A DNA stretch of 64,000 nucleotides from Geomicrobium sediminis (GTDB lineage: Bacteria > Bacillota > Bacilli > Bacillales > Marinococcaceae): the NCBI RefSeq assembly GCF_016908595.1, contig NZ_JAFBEC010000016.1, positions 1-64,000 on the forward strand, read 5' to 3'. This document shows positions 25,239 to 34,052 of the stretch, in pieces (position 1 is the first letter of the stretch; the number at the start of each line of letters is the position of its first letter). Position numbers and translations under genes: made by a program. The notes under the pieces are model-generated. The model made no database searches. It was not told the DNA's origin and worked only from the letters and a program-made list of their open reading frames with translations.

Positions 25239-26609
25239 TTATTTCTTCGGGTCTGTTGGATAATAGGTCACGCTTCGGGTGCGATCCTTTTTCACAGGCA
25301 GGCGAAACACACTATCATTGATGTTTTTCATGCGGTTTAAAGGTCTCACAAATGGGAAGCCAAAGCTCGTTAATGATGCGATATAAATGAGTAACAGAAA
25401 TACCCCGATAAAGAAGCCATAAAGACCGAGGAGCGCGGCAAGTCCGACGATGAAAAAGCGGATAATTAGAATGTTCCCAGCAAGACTTTGATCGGTAAGC
25501 GTGTAGGTTGAAATGAGTGTAATTGCTCCAACGACGAGTGTTGCTGGTGATGTAAGGCCGGCTCGAATAGCAGCATCACCGACGATTAGACCACCGAGTA
25601 CGGCAACGGTTTGACCGACGGGTTTAGGTAGGCGAATCCCAGCTTCTTTGAACAACTCAAAGAAGAGGAGCATGAGAAAAATCTCGAGCGGCAAAGATAA
25701 GGGGAGGCCTACTCGTGATTGGGAAACGGTAGCAACTAATGGAAAAGGGATTTGATCAATTTGATAAGACGTAACAGCTAACCAAAAGCCTGGTAAGAGG
25801 ATACTCGTAATTAACGCAGTAATTCGAATGAGTCGCTCTGCATTTACATAGAAAAAACTTGATTGTGTATCTTCTGCTGAACGAATGAGTAGTGAAAAGT
25901 TTGTTGGACCAATTAAAGCACTGGGGTTACCGTCAATGATAATTGCGAATCTTCCTTCGTTTATCGCATCGACGACAAAGTCAGGCCGACCACTGTACTC
26001 TACTAAAGGTACGAGTGAATAAGTATTGTCATAAAGCAATTCTTCAATTTGATAGCTACTTGCAACAATTGAGATGTCAATGCTCTTTAAACGTTTGTCT
26101 ATTTCAGTCAGAAGTTTTGGTTCAATGACGTCATCCATATAAAGCAACTTCACCTGAGTGTGACTTCTGCGACCAATAGAGTAAGTTTTAACTTTTAATG
26201 TGCTTGTTTTGAGTCGTTTTCGGATTAAGGAGACGTTATCGGTTGCACTTTCGATAAAGCCATCTCTTGGACCACGAATGGATACTTCCATGTTTGATTC
26301 TTCGACGTTACGATTCATGATCTTAGGAATTGAGATGCTATAAAGGAAGTGACTTTCATGAATATACACAACGACCGACCCTAAAAAAACGTGCTTTTCG
26401 ACAGTGTCCATATAGTTTTCTTGAAGAGAAATTGGGACTGGCTCGAAGTAACGGTCTAATACGGCTCCCTTTTGTCGCTTTGGTTGCCCAACAACATGGC
26501 TCAAATTAGGTAAAAGAGATTGATAAAGAAGATTACTGTCGATTAACCCTTCACAATACACGAGTGTATACGTTGCATCATCCGGCAGCTCGTGTTTGGA
26601 GATGATCAC
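25239..26609 (-). CDS. Spore germination protein, GerA-type A subunit (start abnormal)
   Basis: 456 residues from the first standard in-frame start, GTG 26609. The soluble N-terminal domain contains YTLVYCEGLID and GPRDGFIES. The family-typical EYSGRPDFVVDAINEGRFAIIIDG is followed by five or six membrane segments, including PLSLPLEIFLMLLFFELFKEAG. The start is odd: GTG 26609 has no ribosome site, yet the frame stays open for about 27 codons upstream with plausible family sequence (AKDVPAQINAVFTSTDD). An in-frame ATC at 26667-26669 sits exactly where an AGAGG site would place a start codon, suggesting an ATG lost by mutation, or initiation at a rare codon. It follows the damaged B subunit. Confidence 0.85.
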   Translation of the reverse strand: MIISKHELPDDATYTLVYCEGLIDSNLLYQSLLPNLSHVVGQPKRQKGAVLDRYFEPVPISLQENYMDTVEKHVFLGSVVVYIHESHFLYSISIPKIMNRNVEESNMEVSIRGPRDGFIESATDNVSLIRKRLKTSTLKVKTYSIGRRSHTQVKLLYMDDVIEPKLLTEIDKRLKSIDISIVASSYQIEELLYDNTYSLVPLVEYSGRPDFVVDAINEGRFAIIIDGNPSALIGPTNFSLLIRSAEDTQSSFFYVNAERLIRITALITSILLPGFWLAVTSYQIDQIPFPLVATVSQSRVGLPLSLPLEIFLMLLFFELFKEAGIRLPKPVGQTVAVLGGLIVGDAAIRAGLTSPATLVVGAITLISTYTLTDQSLAGNILIIRFFIVGLAALLGLYGFFIGVFLLLIYIASLTSFGFPFVRPLNRMKNINDSVFRLPVKKDRTRSVTYYPTDPKK

Positions 26610-26634
26610 GTCATCTGTCGATGTAAATACAGCA

Positions 26635-27738
26635 TTAATTTGTGCGGGTACGTCTTTGGCTTTTCTGATGAGTGTCGCCTCTTTTTTTGATCGTCACGAG
26701 AATTGAGAGCAGAATCAATGCACTGCTTAGAAAATAAAACGTAAAGGGGAAGTAAACGTTGTGCATGAGATCGATAAATGTTCGATGTGAAAAAGGCATG
26801 ATGATAAGAATGAACAGCATAATGTAAATCAAGACTAAGGAAATCTTCTTCTTTTTAAATGGGAGTAGTTGGTTGAGTAAGATTGTGAAAAGTGAAACTC
26901 GTACGAGTAAGCCACTAAATCATTGAAAGATCGATAGGAAATCGAGGCGAGTAATATAACGACCAAGTGATAGAAGTCGCCATTGTTCATAGGCAGGTGT
27001 GTTTAGTTTTAGTGATTCAGCAATACCAAAAGCAGCGAGTGATCCTGTAAGGGGTCCAAGAATAAGAATAAAAATAACGAAACCTGATAAAAGCAGACCT
27101 TTAAACGTTAATCGTTTCTTCGTATAACTGAGTAGAAATAAAATATAGATGAGCTCTAAAAAACCAGAATTTGTATACAATATACCTTCGAACATAGGCG
27201 AGAAGCCGTCCTCAAGCATTGGAAACAGCAGATCGTAGTTTTTACTTTTCAGGTTTCCAACTCCTACAAGAATTCCAAATGAACATACAATCGGGAATAG
27301 AATTACGGCAATAAATCCGAGGACAAAAGAACCCTTATAAGCGGCGTAAAAACAAATTAAAATAAAGCCACATGCAACGATTAATTCGGGAGCTTCGGCA
27401 GCGTAATTAGACTTGGCCCAATCGACCGAGAACTTTAATGAAATCAGTGATTCAGCAAAGAAGATGATCATAAAACAAGTTAAGATCGTCCATGCCACAG
27501 GTGCAGGGTAGTGATCCTTAAGAAACGTAGCGAGGTCTTTGCCATTTAATTTGCGAATCATCAGTGCGATGAGCGTAATGATAATCAGCAGTGTAAAAAG
27601 GCTAGTTATCACGCTAATCCAAGCATCTCGACCAGCGGAATTCAAAAGGCTAGGCATGAGGAGAACATGCACCATAAAGCCAGTGGCAATAATAATTAAA
27701 ATATAAATATGAATAGGTTGTAATCTGCCAATGTTCAT
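26635..27738 (-). pseudogene. Spore germination permease, GerA-type B subunit, interrupted by in-frame TGA
   Basis: A single frame of 368 codons, the usual length of GerAB-type APC-fold permeases, is interrupted by one TGA at 26920-26922 (codon 273). The sequence before it ends RLDFLSIFQ and continues after it as FSGLLVRVSLF, where the family normally has a tryptophan, so TGG to TGA is the likely change. Upstream are about eight membrane segments; downstream two more and a basic tail. ATG 27738 follows GAGGAGATAG. The part after the stop is not a separate gene: its possible TTG start at 26832 has no ribosome site and the sequence is plain continuation of the permease. The spores probably lack a functional version of this receptor unless the stop is a sequencing error. 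Confidence 0.85.
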
Positions 27739-28002
27739 GTTCTATCTCCTCTGCATAACAACGGTTCAAAGTTATCGTTACCATGAAAGGAGAATTTATA
27801 CAGGTTTGGTAAAGGTGCTAAAAATAAGCGGACGCGCTTGATTCTCGTTATGTGATAGCAAATACAACTAAAGAAAAAATTCATAAAACTACCATAGATA
27901 GAAAACGTCAACTAGATTGACATATTTTTTGTATAGATGCCCCTTCGTTCGATTTGTACAATACGCATAGTAACGAAAATTACTTAAAAAGGGGAACTAG
28001 AC

Positions 28003-29124
28003 ATGGGGAAAAGGGGAGTAAACGGGGTAACAGCTTGTGGCTTCGCGTGTTTGTTTGCTTTTTCGACAGATGTCGTTCACGCAGAAGAAACAGAAGGTTA
28101 CTTTATTGGAGTTAAAGATTCATCTTGGCTCGAACGTGAGGAGATTGAAACCTCTTTTGAATTAGACGTTGAATATGAGTATGACGAGTTAAAGGTCTTA
28201 TATGCTTCAATGACTGATGAAGAAGTTGCTGAACTCGAACGTTCTGAGCAGATAGACTATATAGAAAGAGACCAAGTCGTCAATGTAGAGCAGCAACAGG
28301 TTCCTTGGGGGATTGAACATATTGGTGCTCCAGCATATTATTCCAATGGATTTACAGGAGAAGGAATTGATGTTGCGGTATTGGATACAGGGATTCAAGC
28401 TGAACATCCTGATTTGAATGTCGTTGGTGGTGAAAGCTTTGTGTATGAAGATCCGTTTGTCGATTCCAACGGCCACGGCACGCACGTTGCAGGTACGATT
28501 GCAGCGTTGGATAACGATTTTGGTGTTGTTGGCGTTGCACCTGAAGCGAATCTTTATGCAGTAAAAGTATTAGCTGGCAATGGATCTGGTAGCTTAAATA
28601 GCATCATCCAAGGGATTTATTGGGCGATTGAAAATGACATGGATGTGATGAACTTAAGTCTCGGTTCTTCAACAGGTTCTACAGTCATGTCTGACGCAAT
28701 TCATGCAGCAGAAGAAGCAGATATCGTCGTCGTAGCAGCAGCTGGGAATACAGGTGCAAGTCAAACTGGGGGCAGTACTGTTAGTTATCCAGCGGCGTAT
28801 GAATCAGTTGTTGCTGTAGGAGCAACAAACCAGTCAAATGGACGGGCTCCGTTTTCAAGCGTAGGTCCCGAATTAACGATTATGGCTCCGGGTGACCAAG
28901 TGTATAGCACGTATGGCACTGACGGTTATCAAACATTAAGTGGGACGTCGATGGCATCACCGAAAGTGGCCGGGTTTGCTGCATTGTTACGTGAGAAAAA
29001 CCCTCATGCAAGCGCATCGGAACTTCGACAGATGATGATTGATACTGCTATGCCGCTTGGGGAGCATCATGAGTATGGACACGGACTTATGCAATTAGAA
29101 GCAGCCTTTGGAGAAATCGAATAA
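28003..29124 (+). CDS. Subtilisin-type alkaline serine protease precursor
   Basis: A 373-residue secreted protease precursor: short signal peptide ending near VVHA-EE (residue 27), an I9-type propeptide to about 97, and a mature S8 domain beginning around VPWGIEHIGAPAYYSNG. Catalytic triad D128 (VLDTG), H158 (SNGHGTHVAG) and S316 (LSGTSMASP), with oxyanion N249 (AAGNT). The mature part of about 276 residues is the size of the high-alkaline subtilisins (M-protease/Savinase group). One difference is K321 in SPKVAG, where most subtilisins have histidine. ATG follows AAAAGGGGAACT. It is a single gene flanked by its own bidirectional terminator and probably supplies peptides for the transport operons nearby. 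Confidence 0.95.
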   Translation: MGKRGVNGVTACGFACLFAFSTDVVHAEETEGYFIGVKDSSWLEREEIETSFELDVEYEYDELKVLYASMTDEEVAELERSEQIDYIERDQVVNVEQQQVPWGIEHIGAPAYYSNGFTGEGIDVAVLDTGIQAEHPDLNVVGGESFVYEDPFVDSNGHGTHVAGTIAALDNDFGVVGVAPEANLYAVKVLAGNGSGSLNSIIQGIYWAIENDMDVMNLSLGSSTGSTVMSDAIHAAEEADIVVVAAAGNTGASQTGGSTVSYPAAYESVVAVGATNQSNGRAPFSSVGPELTIMAPGDQVYSTYGTDGYQTLSGTSMASPKVAGFAALLREKNPHASASELRQMMIDTAMPLGEHHEYGHGLMQLEAAFGEIE

Positions 29125-29160
29125 AAAAAGTTCGACTGGAAGTTCCAGTCGAACTTTTTT
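29123..29160. terminator. Bidirectional terminator
   Basis: The stem AAGTTCGACTGGA pairs with TCCAGTCGAACTT around a 3-base loop, flanked by A6 and T6. It lies between the protease gene and the convergent M20 gene. Confidence 0.9.
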
Positions 29161-30274
29161 ACGTAGAAATCTGCATTGCATGAGACAAAATTCGAACTGC
29201 GGCACGTAACTGATCAAGATCAAAATGCATTGCAGGGTGATGAAGCCCAGGTTCTAAGTTACATCCAATACCGAGCATGGTGGCTTTAAGCGCGGGATGG
29301 TAGATTGTGTAGTTATGAAAATCATCACTTCCGGGTGTATGGAGACGTGGTTTAAGGTTTTGTTCTCCAACACATTCGACAATTGCTTTGGATAGAATCG
29401 CTTCAGCTACTTCGTCAATCACTGCACCCGGTGTGTCGTCACCAATCGTTAATTCAATTTCCACACCGTAATAAGAGCGAAGTGTGTCCTTGATATTCAT
29501 AATGTTCGCTGTCAAAAGCTCCATCGTGTCATTTTCATCTGCACGGAGGTCTAAACTGAAATGAGCATTCCCTGGAATGATGTTCGGACTTTTTCCACCT
29601 GCGTGAAAAGCTGTCATTTTCGCCGAATAAGTGGCCATCGGATCTAGTGACATGGCATTGAGTTTGGCTACAAAATCCATCCCGACTTGAATGCTATTTA
29701 CATTCAAATGGGGCCTTGCACCGTGAGCATCGTCGCCAGTAATTGTTCCAGTCATAAAACGAGAGGCACCGTGCTGGATGGCAGGTGAGTATTGACCTGA
29801 AGATAGCTCTTGAATCGGGCGAAGATGCATCCCAAACAGCATCGAGACGTCATCGATAACCCCTTCTTTACATAGAGACATTGCGCCTAAGCCGGTTTCC
29901 TCTGCAGGTTGAAAAATAAAGCGATACGTATGGTCTTCAGGTAGTGTACTTTGCCTGTTTAAAAGGTTTGAAATAACACCTAAAGCGATGGTCATATGAG
30001 CGTCATGACCGCAAGAGTGATTCGCTTTCCACTCGCCATTTACTTGTTGGTCAACAGCATCGATATCAGCACGCAGTGCAATGATGCGTTTGCCGTGTCC
30101 AACTTCAACATACAGACCCGTGGTCGTTTTAAAATGGTGTACATGAAGACCTAACTGTTGAAGGTGGTTCGTTAAATAGCGGGTAGTTTGATACTCTTCT
30201 CCGCTAATTTCAGCGAGTTCGTGTAAATCATGATAGATGTTTATAAGGTTGAAATGCTTCGTTTGTTCATCCAT
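29159..30274 (-). CDS. M20 family amidohydrolase, probable N-acyl-L-amino-acid hydrolase
   Basis: A 371-residue M20D metallohydrolase with ALRADIDAV, SCGHDAHMTIALG (metal-binding C and H), QPAEETGLGA, a GDDAHGARPH dimer-domain motif, and GSDDFHNYT near the C-terminus. ATG follows TAGGAGATTT. It is the last of four co-directional genes: substrate-binding protein, N-acylamino-acid racemase, RpiR regulator, hydrolase. In Geobacillus and related genera an N-succinylamino-acid racemase works with an M20 L-desuccinylase to turn D-amino acids into L forms; this gene is the likely hydrolase here. No GNAT succinyltransferase is adjacent. Confidence 0.85.
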   Translation of the reverse strand: MDEQTKHFNLINIYHDLHELAEISGEEYQTTRYLTNHLQQLGLHVHHFKTTTGLYVEVGHGKRIIALRADIDAVDQQVNGEWKANHSCGHDAHMTIALGVISNLLNRQSTLPEDHTYRFIFQPAEETGLGAMSLCKEGVIDDVSMLFGMHLRPIQELSSGQYSPAIQHGASRFMTGTITGDDAHGARPHLNVNSIQVGMDFVAKLNAMSLDPMATYSAKMTAFHAGGKSPNIIPGNAHFSLDLRADENDTMELLTANIMNIKDTLRSYYGVEIELTIGDDTPGAVIDEVAEAILSKAIVECVGEQNLKPRLHTPGSDDFHNYTIYHPALKATMLGIGCNLEPGLHHPAMHFDLDQLRAAVRILSHAMQIST

Positions 30275-30292
30275 AAAAATCTCCTAACACGT

Positions 30293-31153
30293 TCAAATAA
30301 ACGGTGATACACTAAGGTTTGCTTTTTCATAGTCATTTAAATGTTTCGCAACGCTTTCATAGTCATTGACCGAAAGGGCAGATAATAACAAATGAATGAT
30401 GGCAAAGAGTGAAATCATGCGTTTTGAAGGGACGATTGAATCTTGTTTACCAGCGATCATGGAGCAATCCGCAATTTCGTGTATCGGTGCACGGTGTTCA
30501 TCGATAATTGCTAAGACAGTTGCACCACGAGATTTGGCAGCACGAGTAAACGTGAGTGTTTCTTTTGTGTATCTTGAAAAAGAAAAAGCAATGAGCACGG
30601 TTTTCTCTGAGGTTCGATTAAGCAGATGAATGTTCTCATCAATGCCGCTTCGGTAGAGGGTTGCATTTCCTTTTAACGCATTTAATGAATACGTTAGCCA
30701 GTGTGCAGCAGAAAATGAGGTTCTTAAACCGATGACAACAATCTCTTCAGCAGAAGTAATCGCTGAAACGAAACGGTGAAGCGTTTGCTGTGATACGGTT
30801 TCAAATGTCTCTTTCAAGTCAAAAAGAGCGTTATATTTTTCGTACTCGATTAGATCTTGTTCATGTTTGAGCGTGTTCGTCTTCATTTCGAAACGACCGA
30901 GCAAGTCATTTGAGCTTTCAGATTCATCGGTAATCATTTGCGCTTGCAACGCTTCTTGTAATGGTTTATAGCCGTTATATCCTAAATCTTGACAAAGGCG
31001 AATGATGGTCGTCTCGCTCGTATTAGCGAGACGACCAATTTTCTGAGCAGGATATAATGCAACCTGTTCTGGGTGTTCAATCATGTAGTGGGCAGCTTTT
31101 TGCTTGGATTTGGACAGGCTCGGGTAAAGCTGATGCAATTTGGACTGAATCAA
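30293..31153 (-). CDS. RpiR/MurR family transcriptional regulator (HTH + SIS)
   Basis: A 286-residue regulator with an RpiR-type helix-turn-helix (1-77, including KIGRLANTSETTIIRLCQDLGY) and a C-terminal SIS domain (about 125-260) that normally binds a phosphosugar, with VVIGLRTSFSAAHWLTY and IAFSFSRYTKETLTF. The start is TTG at 31153; the ribosome site is weak. It is embedded between racemase and hydrolase genes, so it very likely controls this operon, perhaps through the palindrome at 33972-33987. A sugar ligand is odd beside amino-acid genes; amino sugars or N-acyl muropeptide fragments would reconcile the two. Confidence 0.9.
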   Translation of the reverse strand: MIQSKLHQLYPSLSKSKQKAAHYMIEHPEQVALYPAQKIGRLANTSETTIIRLCQDLGYNGYKPLQEALQAQMITDESESSNDLLGRFEMKTNTLKHEQDLIEYEKYNALFDLKETFETVSQQTLHRFVSAITSAEEIVVIGLRTSFSAAHWLTYSLNALKGNATLYRSGIDENIHLLNRTSEKTVLIAFSFSRYTKETLTFTRAAKSRGATVLAIIDEHRAPIHEIADCSMIAGKQDSIVPSKRMISLFAIIHLLLSALSVNDYESVAKHLNDYEKANLSVSPFI

Positions 31154-31173
31154 GTGCTACACCATCCATTCTT

Positions 31174-32283
31174 TTACATAGAGAACGTTTCTAGTCTTTT
31201 CGTAATTGAGTCAACATGAGTTTGATCAACCGTGACACCGATACCTTGTTCTGTAGGAACAGCAACGGTACCAGCTTCACTCATCGTAATCTCAGGTTCA
31301 ATAATATCTTTATCCCAATAACGGGCAGAAGGGGCAGTGTCTCCAGGAATGGAGAAGTTATGGAGACTAGAGATTGCTACATTATGAGCACGTCCGATTC
31401 CTGTTTCAAACATCCCTCCGCACCAGACCGGAATGTTATTTTCAGCACAAAGGTCGTGAATTTGTTTCGCCTCGAACAGACCGCCGACACGACCGATTTT
31501 GATGTTGATCGTTTTACAACTACCTAGTTCAATTGCTTTTCTAGCATCTTCAAATGAATGAATACTTTCATCGAGGCATACGGGTGTTTGGATGGCAGCT
31601 TGTAACTTGCTATGATCAACAATGTCGTCATGAGCAAGTGGTTGTTCAATCATCAGTAAGTTGAGTGTATCCATCTTCTTGAATAGCTCGAGATCTTGAA
31701 GCGTGAAAGCAGAATTGGCGTCTGCCATAATTGACACAGCTGGGAAAGCTTCACGAACCTGTTTGAGAATTTCATAATCAAACCCAGGCTTAATTTTGAT
31801 TTTGATTTTCTGATAGCCTTCATTCACGTACACGTTGATCTTTTCTATAAGTGTTTCTACATCTTTTTGAATGCCAATGCTAATTCCGACAGGTACTTCC
31901 GTTTTTGTGCCACCGAGCACTTCGGAAAGGGATTTTGCTTGTTGCTTTGCATACAAATCCCACAGTGCACAGTCAACGCCACCTTTTGCCATTTGATGAC
32001 GGCGAATTGGTGCTAACAGACTAGAAATATCAGAAGGGTGCTGAATGGACGCACCTTTTAGTCTCGGAATAATAAAGTCTTTAATAATATGAATCGCTGT
32101 TTCAACCGTCTCTTCGCTATAGTAAGGATCGATATCTGCTACGCACTCACCGTAACCGACGTACTCTCCATCGGTAACTTCAATTAATAGGATTTCTCTC
32201 GTATCCGTTATGCCAACGCTCGTCTCGAAGGGAAATTTCATCGTCATGTCAACCGTTCTTAAGGTCAGGTCAGTAATTTTCAA
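31174..32283 (-). CDS. N-acylamino-acid racemase / o-succinylbenzoate synthase family enzyme
   Basis: A 369-residue enolase-superfamily enzyme of the MenC/NSAR family. Catalytic lysines are in the KxK motif (second K, residue 163) and K262 in INIKIGRVGG. Metal ligands are D188 (ADANSAF), E213 (IEQPL) and D238 (LDESI). The motif CGGMFETGIGRAHN and the late PGDTAPSARYW are characteristic of this family rather than of dipeptide epimerases. The TTG at 32283 is chosen because AAAGGAG lies 8 nt upstream; TTG 32289 would be too close. No men genes are near, while an M20 hydrolase and peptide-binding protein are, so racemising N-acyl (probably N-succinyl) amino acids is more likely than menaquinone synthesis. 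Confidence 0.88.
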   Translation of the reverse strand: MKITDLTLRTVDMTMKFPFETSVGITDTREILLIEVTDGEYVGYGECVADIDPYYSEETVETAIHIIKDFIIPRLKGASIQHPSDISSLLAPIRRHQMAKGGVDCALWDLYAKQQAKSLSEVLGGTKTEVPVGISIGIQKDVETLIEKINVYVNEGYQKIKIKIKPGFDYEILKQVREAFPAVSIMADANSAFTLQDLELFKKMDTLNLLMIEQPLAHDDIVDHSKLQAAIQTPVCLDESIHSFEDARKAIELGSCKTINIKIGRVGGLFEAKQIHDLCAENNIPVWCGGMFETGIGRAHNVAISSLHNFSIPGDTAPSARYWDKDIIEPEITMSEAGTVAVPTEQGIGVTVDQTHVDSITKRLETFSM

Positions 32284-32300
32284 TGTCAAAGCTCCTTTAG

Positions 32301-33884
32301 TTATTCAGTAACATGTGTATTCCAAAGTATTAAACCTTGTTGAAAGTCATAGCCATCTACGTTTTCACGAACAGTCGTAATGGTCGTTTTATCCCCGAAG
32401 CGAATAAGAGGAAGGTATGTCCAAATCTCTTCTTGTAAATCTTCGTAATACCTCATGGCTTCATCTTGATCGACTGCGGTACGGATGTTGTCAACGTGTT
32501 GGTCAATTTCTTCGCTATTCGTCCAACCTGGCCAGCCGGCACTAGACTCTAGGAAAACGTATTGGGTTGGTGATGCAGGTGTTTGGAAGCCAGTGACAAA
32601 TGCGTCATGAGCGGTAGGGTCCGCTCGTCTTTCTAATACGGTAGGCCAGTCATAAAGGTCTAATGTCACGTTCATTCCGATTGCTTCTAATTCTTGTTGA
32701 ATAACAACTGCAGCACTATAATGATCGTCATAATCTCTAGACGTTAAAATAACGACTTCTTCTCCATTATAAGCTGATTCCTCTAACAGTTGTTGCGCGA
32801 GCTCTGAATCATTTTGATTGTAGTATTCTGAACCGACTTCAGTGTACCAGTCTGCTCGATCTTCTGTCATAAAGTCATGGGAGATCTTATAATACTCTTC
32901 ATTTGTAAATGCAGCTTGTTGGATCGCTTCCATGTTCAGCGCAGTGTTTGCTGCTTGGCGAATGGCTTGGTCGCTAAATACCCCTTGTTCTTTATTAAAG
33001 ATTAACGCATTAAACCCGTTTTGATCCGCATGGTTAACAACGTTAGCGTCTTGCTCTAATTGCTCGACATTGTCAAAAGGAATCGCATTCGCTACATCAT
33101 ATTGATTACTTTGCATGCCAGCAACTCGTGTGGACGGGTCGGTAACGAATTCAAAGTAGATATCACTTGCATGCGCTTCGCGTAGAGAAGCGAGGCCTGT
33201 GGATGTTTGTTCAGGGTTTTCGTAGTCTTCAAATCTCGATAAATGAATATGTTGATCATGTTGCCAATTTTCTAACTTATAAGGGCCGGTTCCGATGTGT
33301 TCACTAATGCCATCTGCACTAGCACTCTCTGCAAGGTCTGCAGGGGTAATTGCAGCAATTTCATCTGGAGAAGCAAGTGTTGTAATAGCAACAGCTGAAG
33401 GTTCTTCTAATTCCAATAAAACGGTATGCTCGTCCACTGCAGAGATTGTTGCATCGCTGAATTCTTCTTTTGCATTAGCTGCTGTAGTAAACCAACGCTC
33501 CATGGAAGCAACAACATCGTCAGAAGTCATCGTTTCACCGTTATGAAAGGAAACATCCTCTCGCAGTGTAAACGTATAGCTCGTCCCGTCATCACTAACG
33601 TCATAACTTTCTGCTAACCAAGGTTGGATCTCATAATTCTCATCAAACGTTACGAGACCTTCGTAAATGTGGCGAGCGATGTCTCTCGTTGCTACGGCTG
33701 TTGTTATGTAAGGATCAAGTGATGGTGGTTGAGCGTTAAAGGCCACACGAAGTTCACTCGTTGCATCTGGAGAAGAAGTGTGTTCAGCTTCGGTCGTATC
33801 TTGCGGTTCGTCGTTGCCGCAAGCGGTTAGTAAAACTAGCGTACTTACAACGAAAAGCCCTTTGGTCGAAAAGTATGTTTTCAT
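32301..33884 (-). CDS. Oligopeptide-type ABC substrate-binding lipoprotein (SBP_bac_5)
   Basis: A 527-residue lipoprotein with lipobox VLLTAC (C22), a low-complexity acidic linker (TTEAEHTSSPDATSE), and a full family-5 binding domain (LREDVSFHNGETMTSDDVVASMERW, GTGPYKLENW). ATG follows AGGGGGGACATC. It is clearly paralogous to the binding protein at 50002-51570, sharing for example TRDI-R-IYE-LVT and the VFNKEQG/IFNKEQG block. It has no permease or ATPase genes beside it, so it may dock onto the Opp/Dpp transporter encoded at 42.9-46.9 kb. It leads the operon with the racemase and M20 hydrolase, so its ligand is probably the racemase substrate or a peptide containing it. Confidence 0.88.
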   Translation of the reverse strand: MKTYFSTKGLFVVSTLVLLTACGNDEPQDTTEAEHTSSPDATSELRVAFNAQPPSLDPYITTAVATRDIARHIYEGLVTFDENYEIQPWLAESYDVSDDGTSYTFTLREDVSFHNGETMTSDDVVASMERWFTTAANAKEEFSDATISAVDEHTVLLELEEPSAVAITTLASPDEIAAITPADLAESASADGISEHIGTGPYKLENWQHDQHIHLSRFEDYENPEQTSTGLASLREAHASDIYFEFVTDPSTRVAGMQSNQYDVANAIPFDNVEQLEQDANVVNHADQNGFNALIFNKEQGVFSDQAIRQAANTALNMEAIQQAAFTNEEYYKISHDFMTEDRADWYTEVGSEYYNQNDSELAQQLLEESAYNGEEVVILTSRDYDDHYSAAVVIQQELEAIGMNVTLDLYDWPTVLERRADPTAHDAFVTGFQTPASPTQYVFLESSAGWPGWTNSEEIDQHVDNIRTAVDQDEAMRYYEDLQEEIWTYLPLIRFGDKTTITTVRENVDGYDFQQGLILWNTHVTE

Positions 33885-33949
33885 GATGTCCCCCTAACGA
33901 TCACTCCAGTTATGTTGTCATTGAAGTGATTGCTGATTATTTTTATATA

Positions 33950-33987
33950 AGTATGAAGTTTATCCTTCAAGAAATCAATATTGATTT
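33950..33987 (-). promoter_or_regulatory. Promoter with overlapping palindrome for the racemase operon
   Basis: On the minus strand TTGATT (33973-33978) and CATACT (33950-33955) are 17 bp apart. A perfect 16-bp palindrome AAATCAATATTGATTT (33972-33987) covers the -35 element, a good operator candidate for the RpiR protein of the operon. Confidence 0.55.
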
Positions 33988-34011
33988 TAAAATATTCTTA
34001 CAAATAATAAA

Positions 34012-34047
34012 GCCTTCAAATTCTCTTAGGTTTGAGAATTTGAAGGC
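34012..34047 (-). terminator. Terminator of the BASS/GlcD operon
   Basis: A 14-bp stem GCCTTCAAATTCTC (34012-34025) pairs with 34034-34047; a T-rich stretch follows on the minus strand, immediately after the symporter stop codon. Confidence 0.75.
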
Positions 34048-34052
34048 AGTCT

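Noticed and set aside
26635-26832. A separate small two-helix germination gene (Ger D-type)
   Set aside because: It is in the same frame as the upstream GerAB permease, separated only by one TGA, and its TTG start lacks a ribosome site; the sequence continues the permease C-terminus.
26920-26922. TGA as selenocysteine or programmed readthrough
   Set aside because: The family has tryptophan here, not a redox residue; no downstream structure stands out, and ordinary nonsense mutation or sequencing error is simpler.
31174-32283. menC (menaquinone synthesis) or L-Ala-D/L-Glu epimerase
   Set aside because: No other men genes are near and the motif set CGGMFETGIGRAHN differs from dipeptide epimerases; gene context with an M20 hydrolase favours an N-acylamino-acid racemase.
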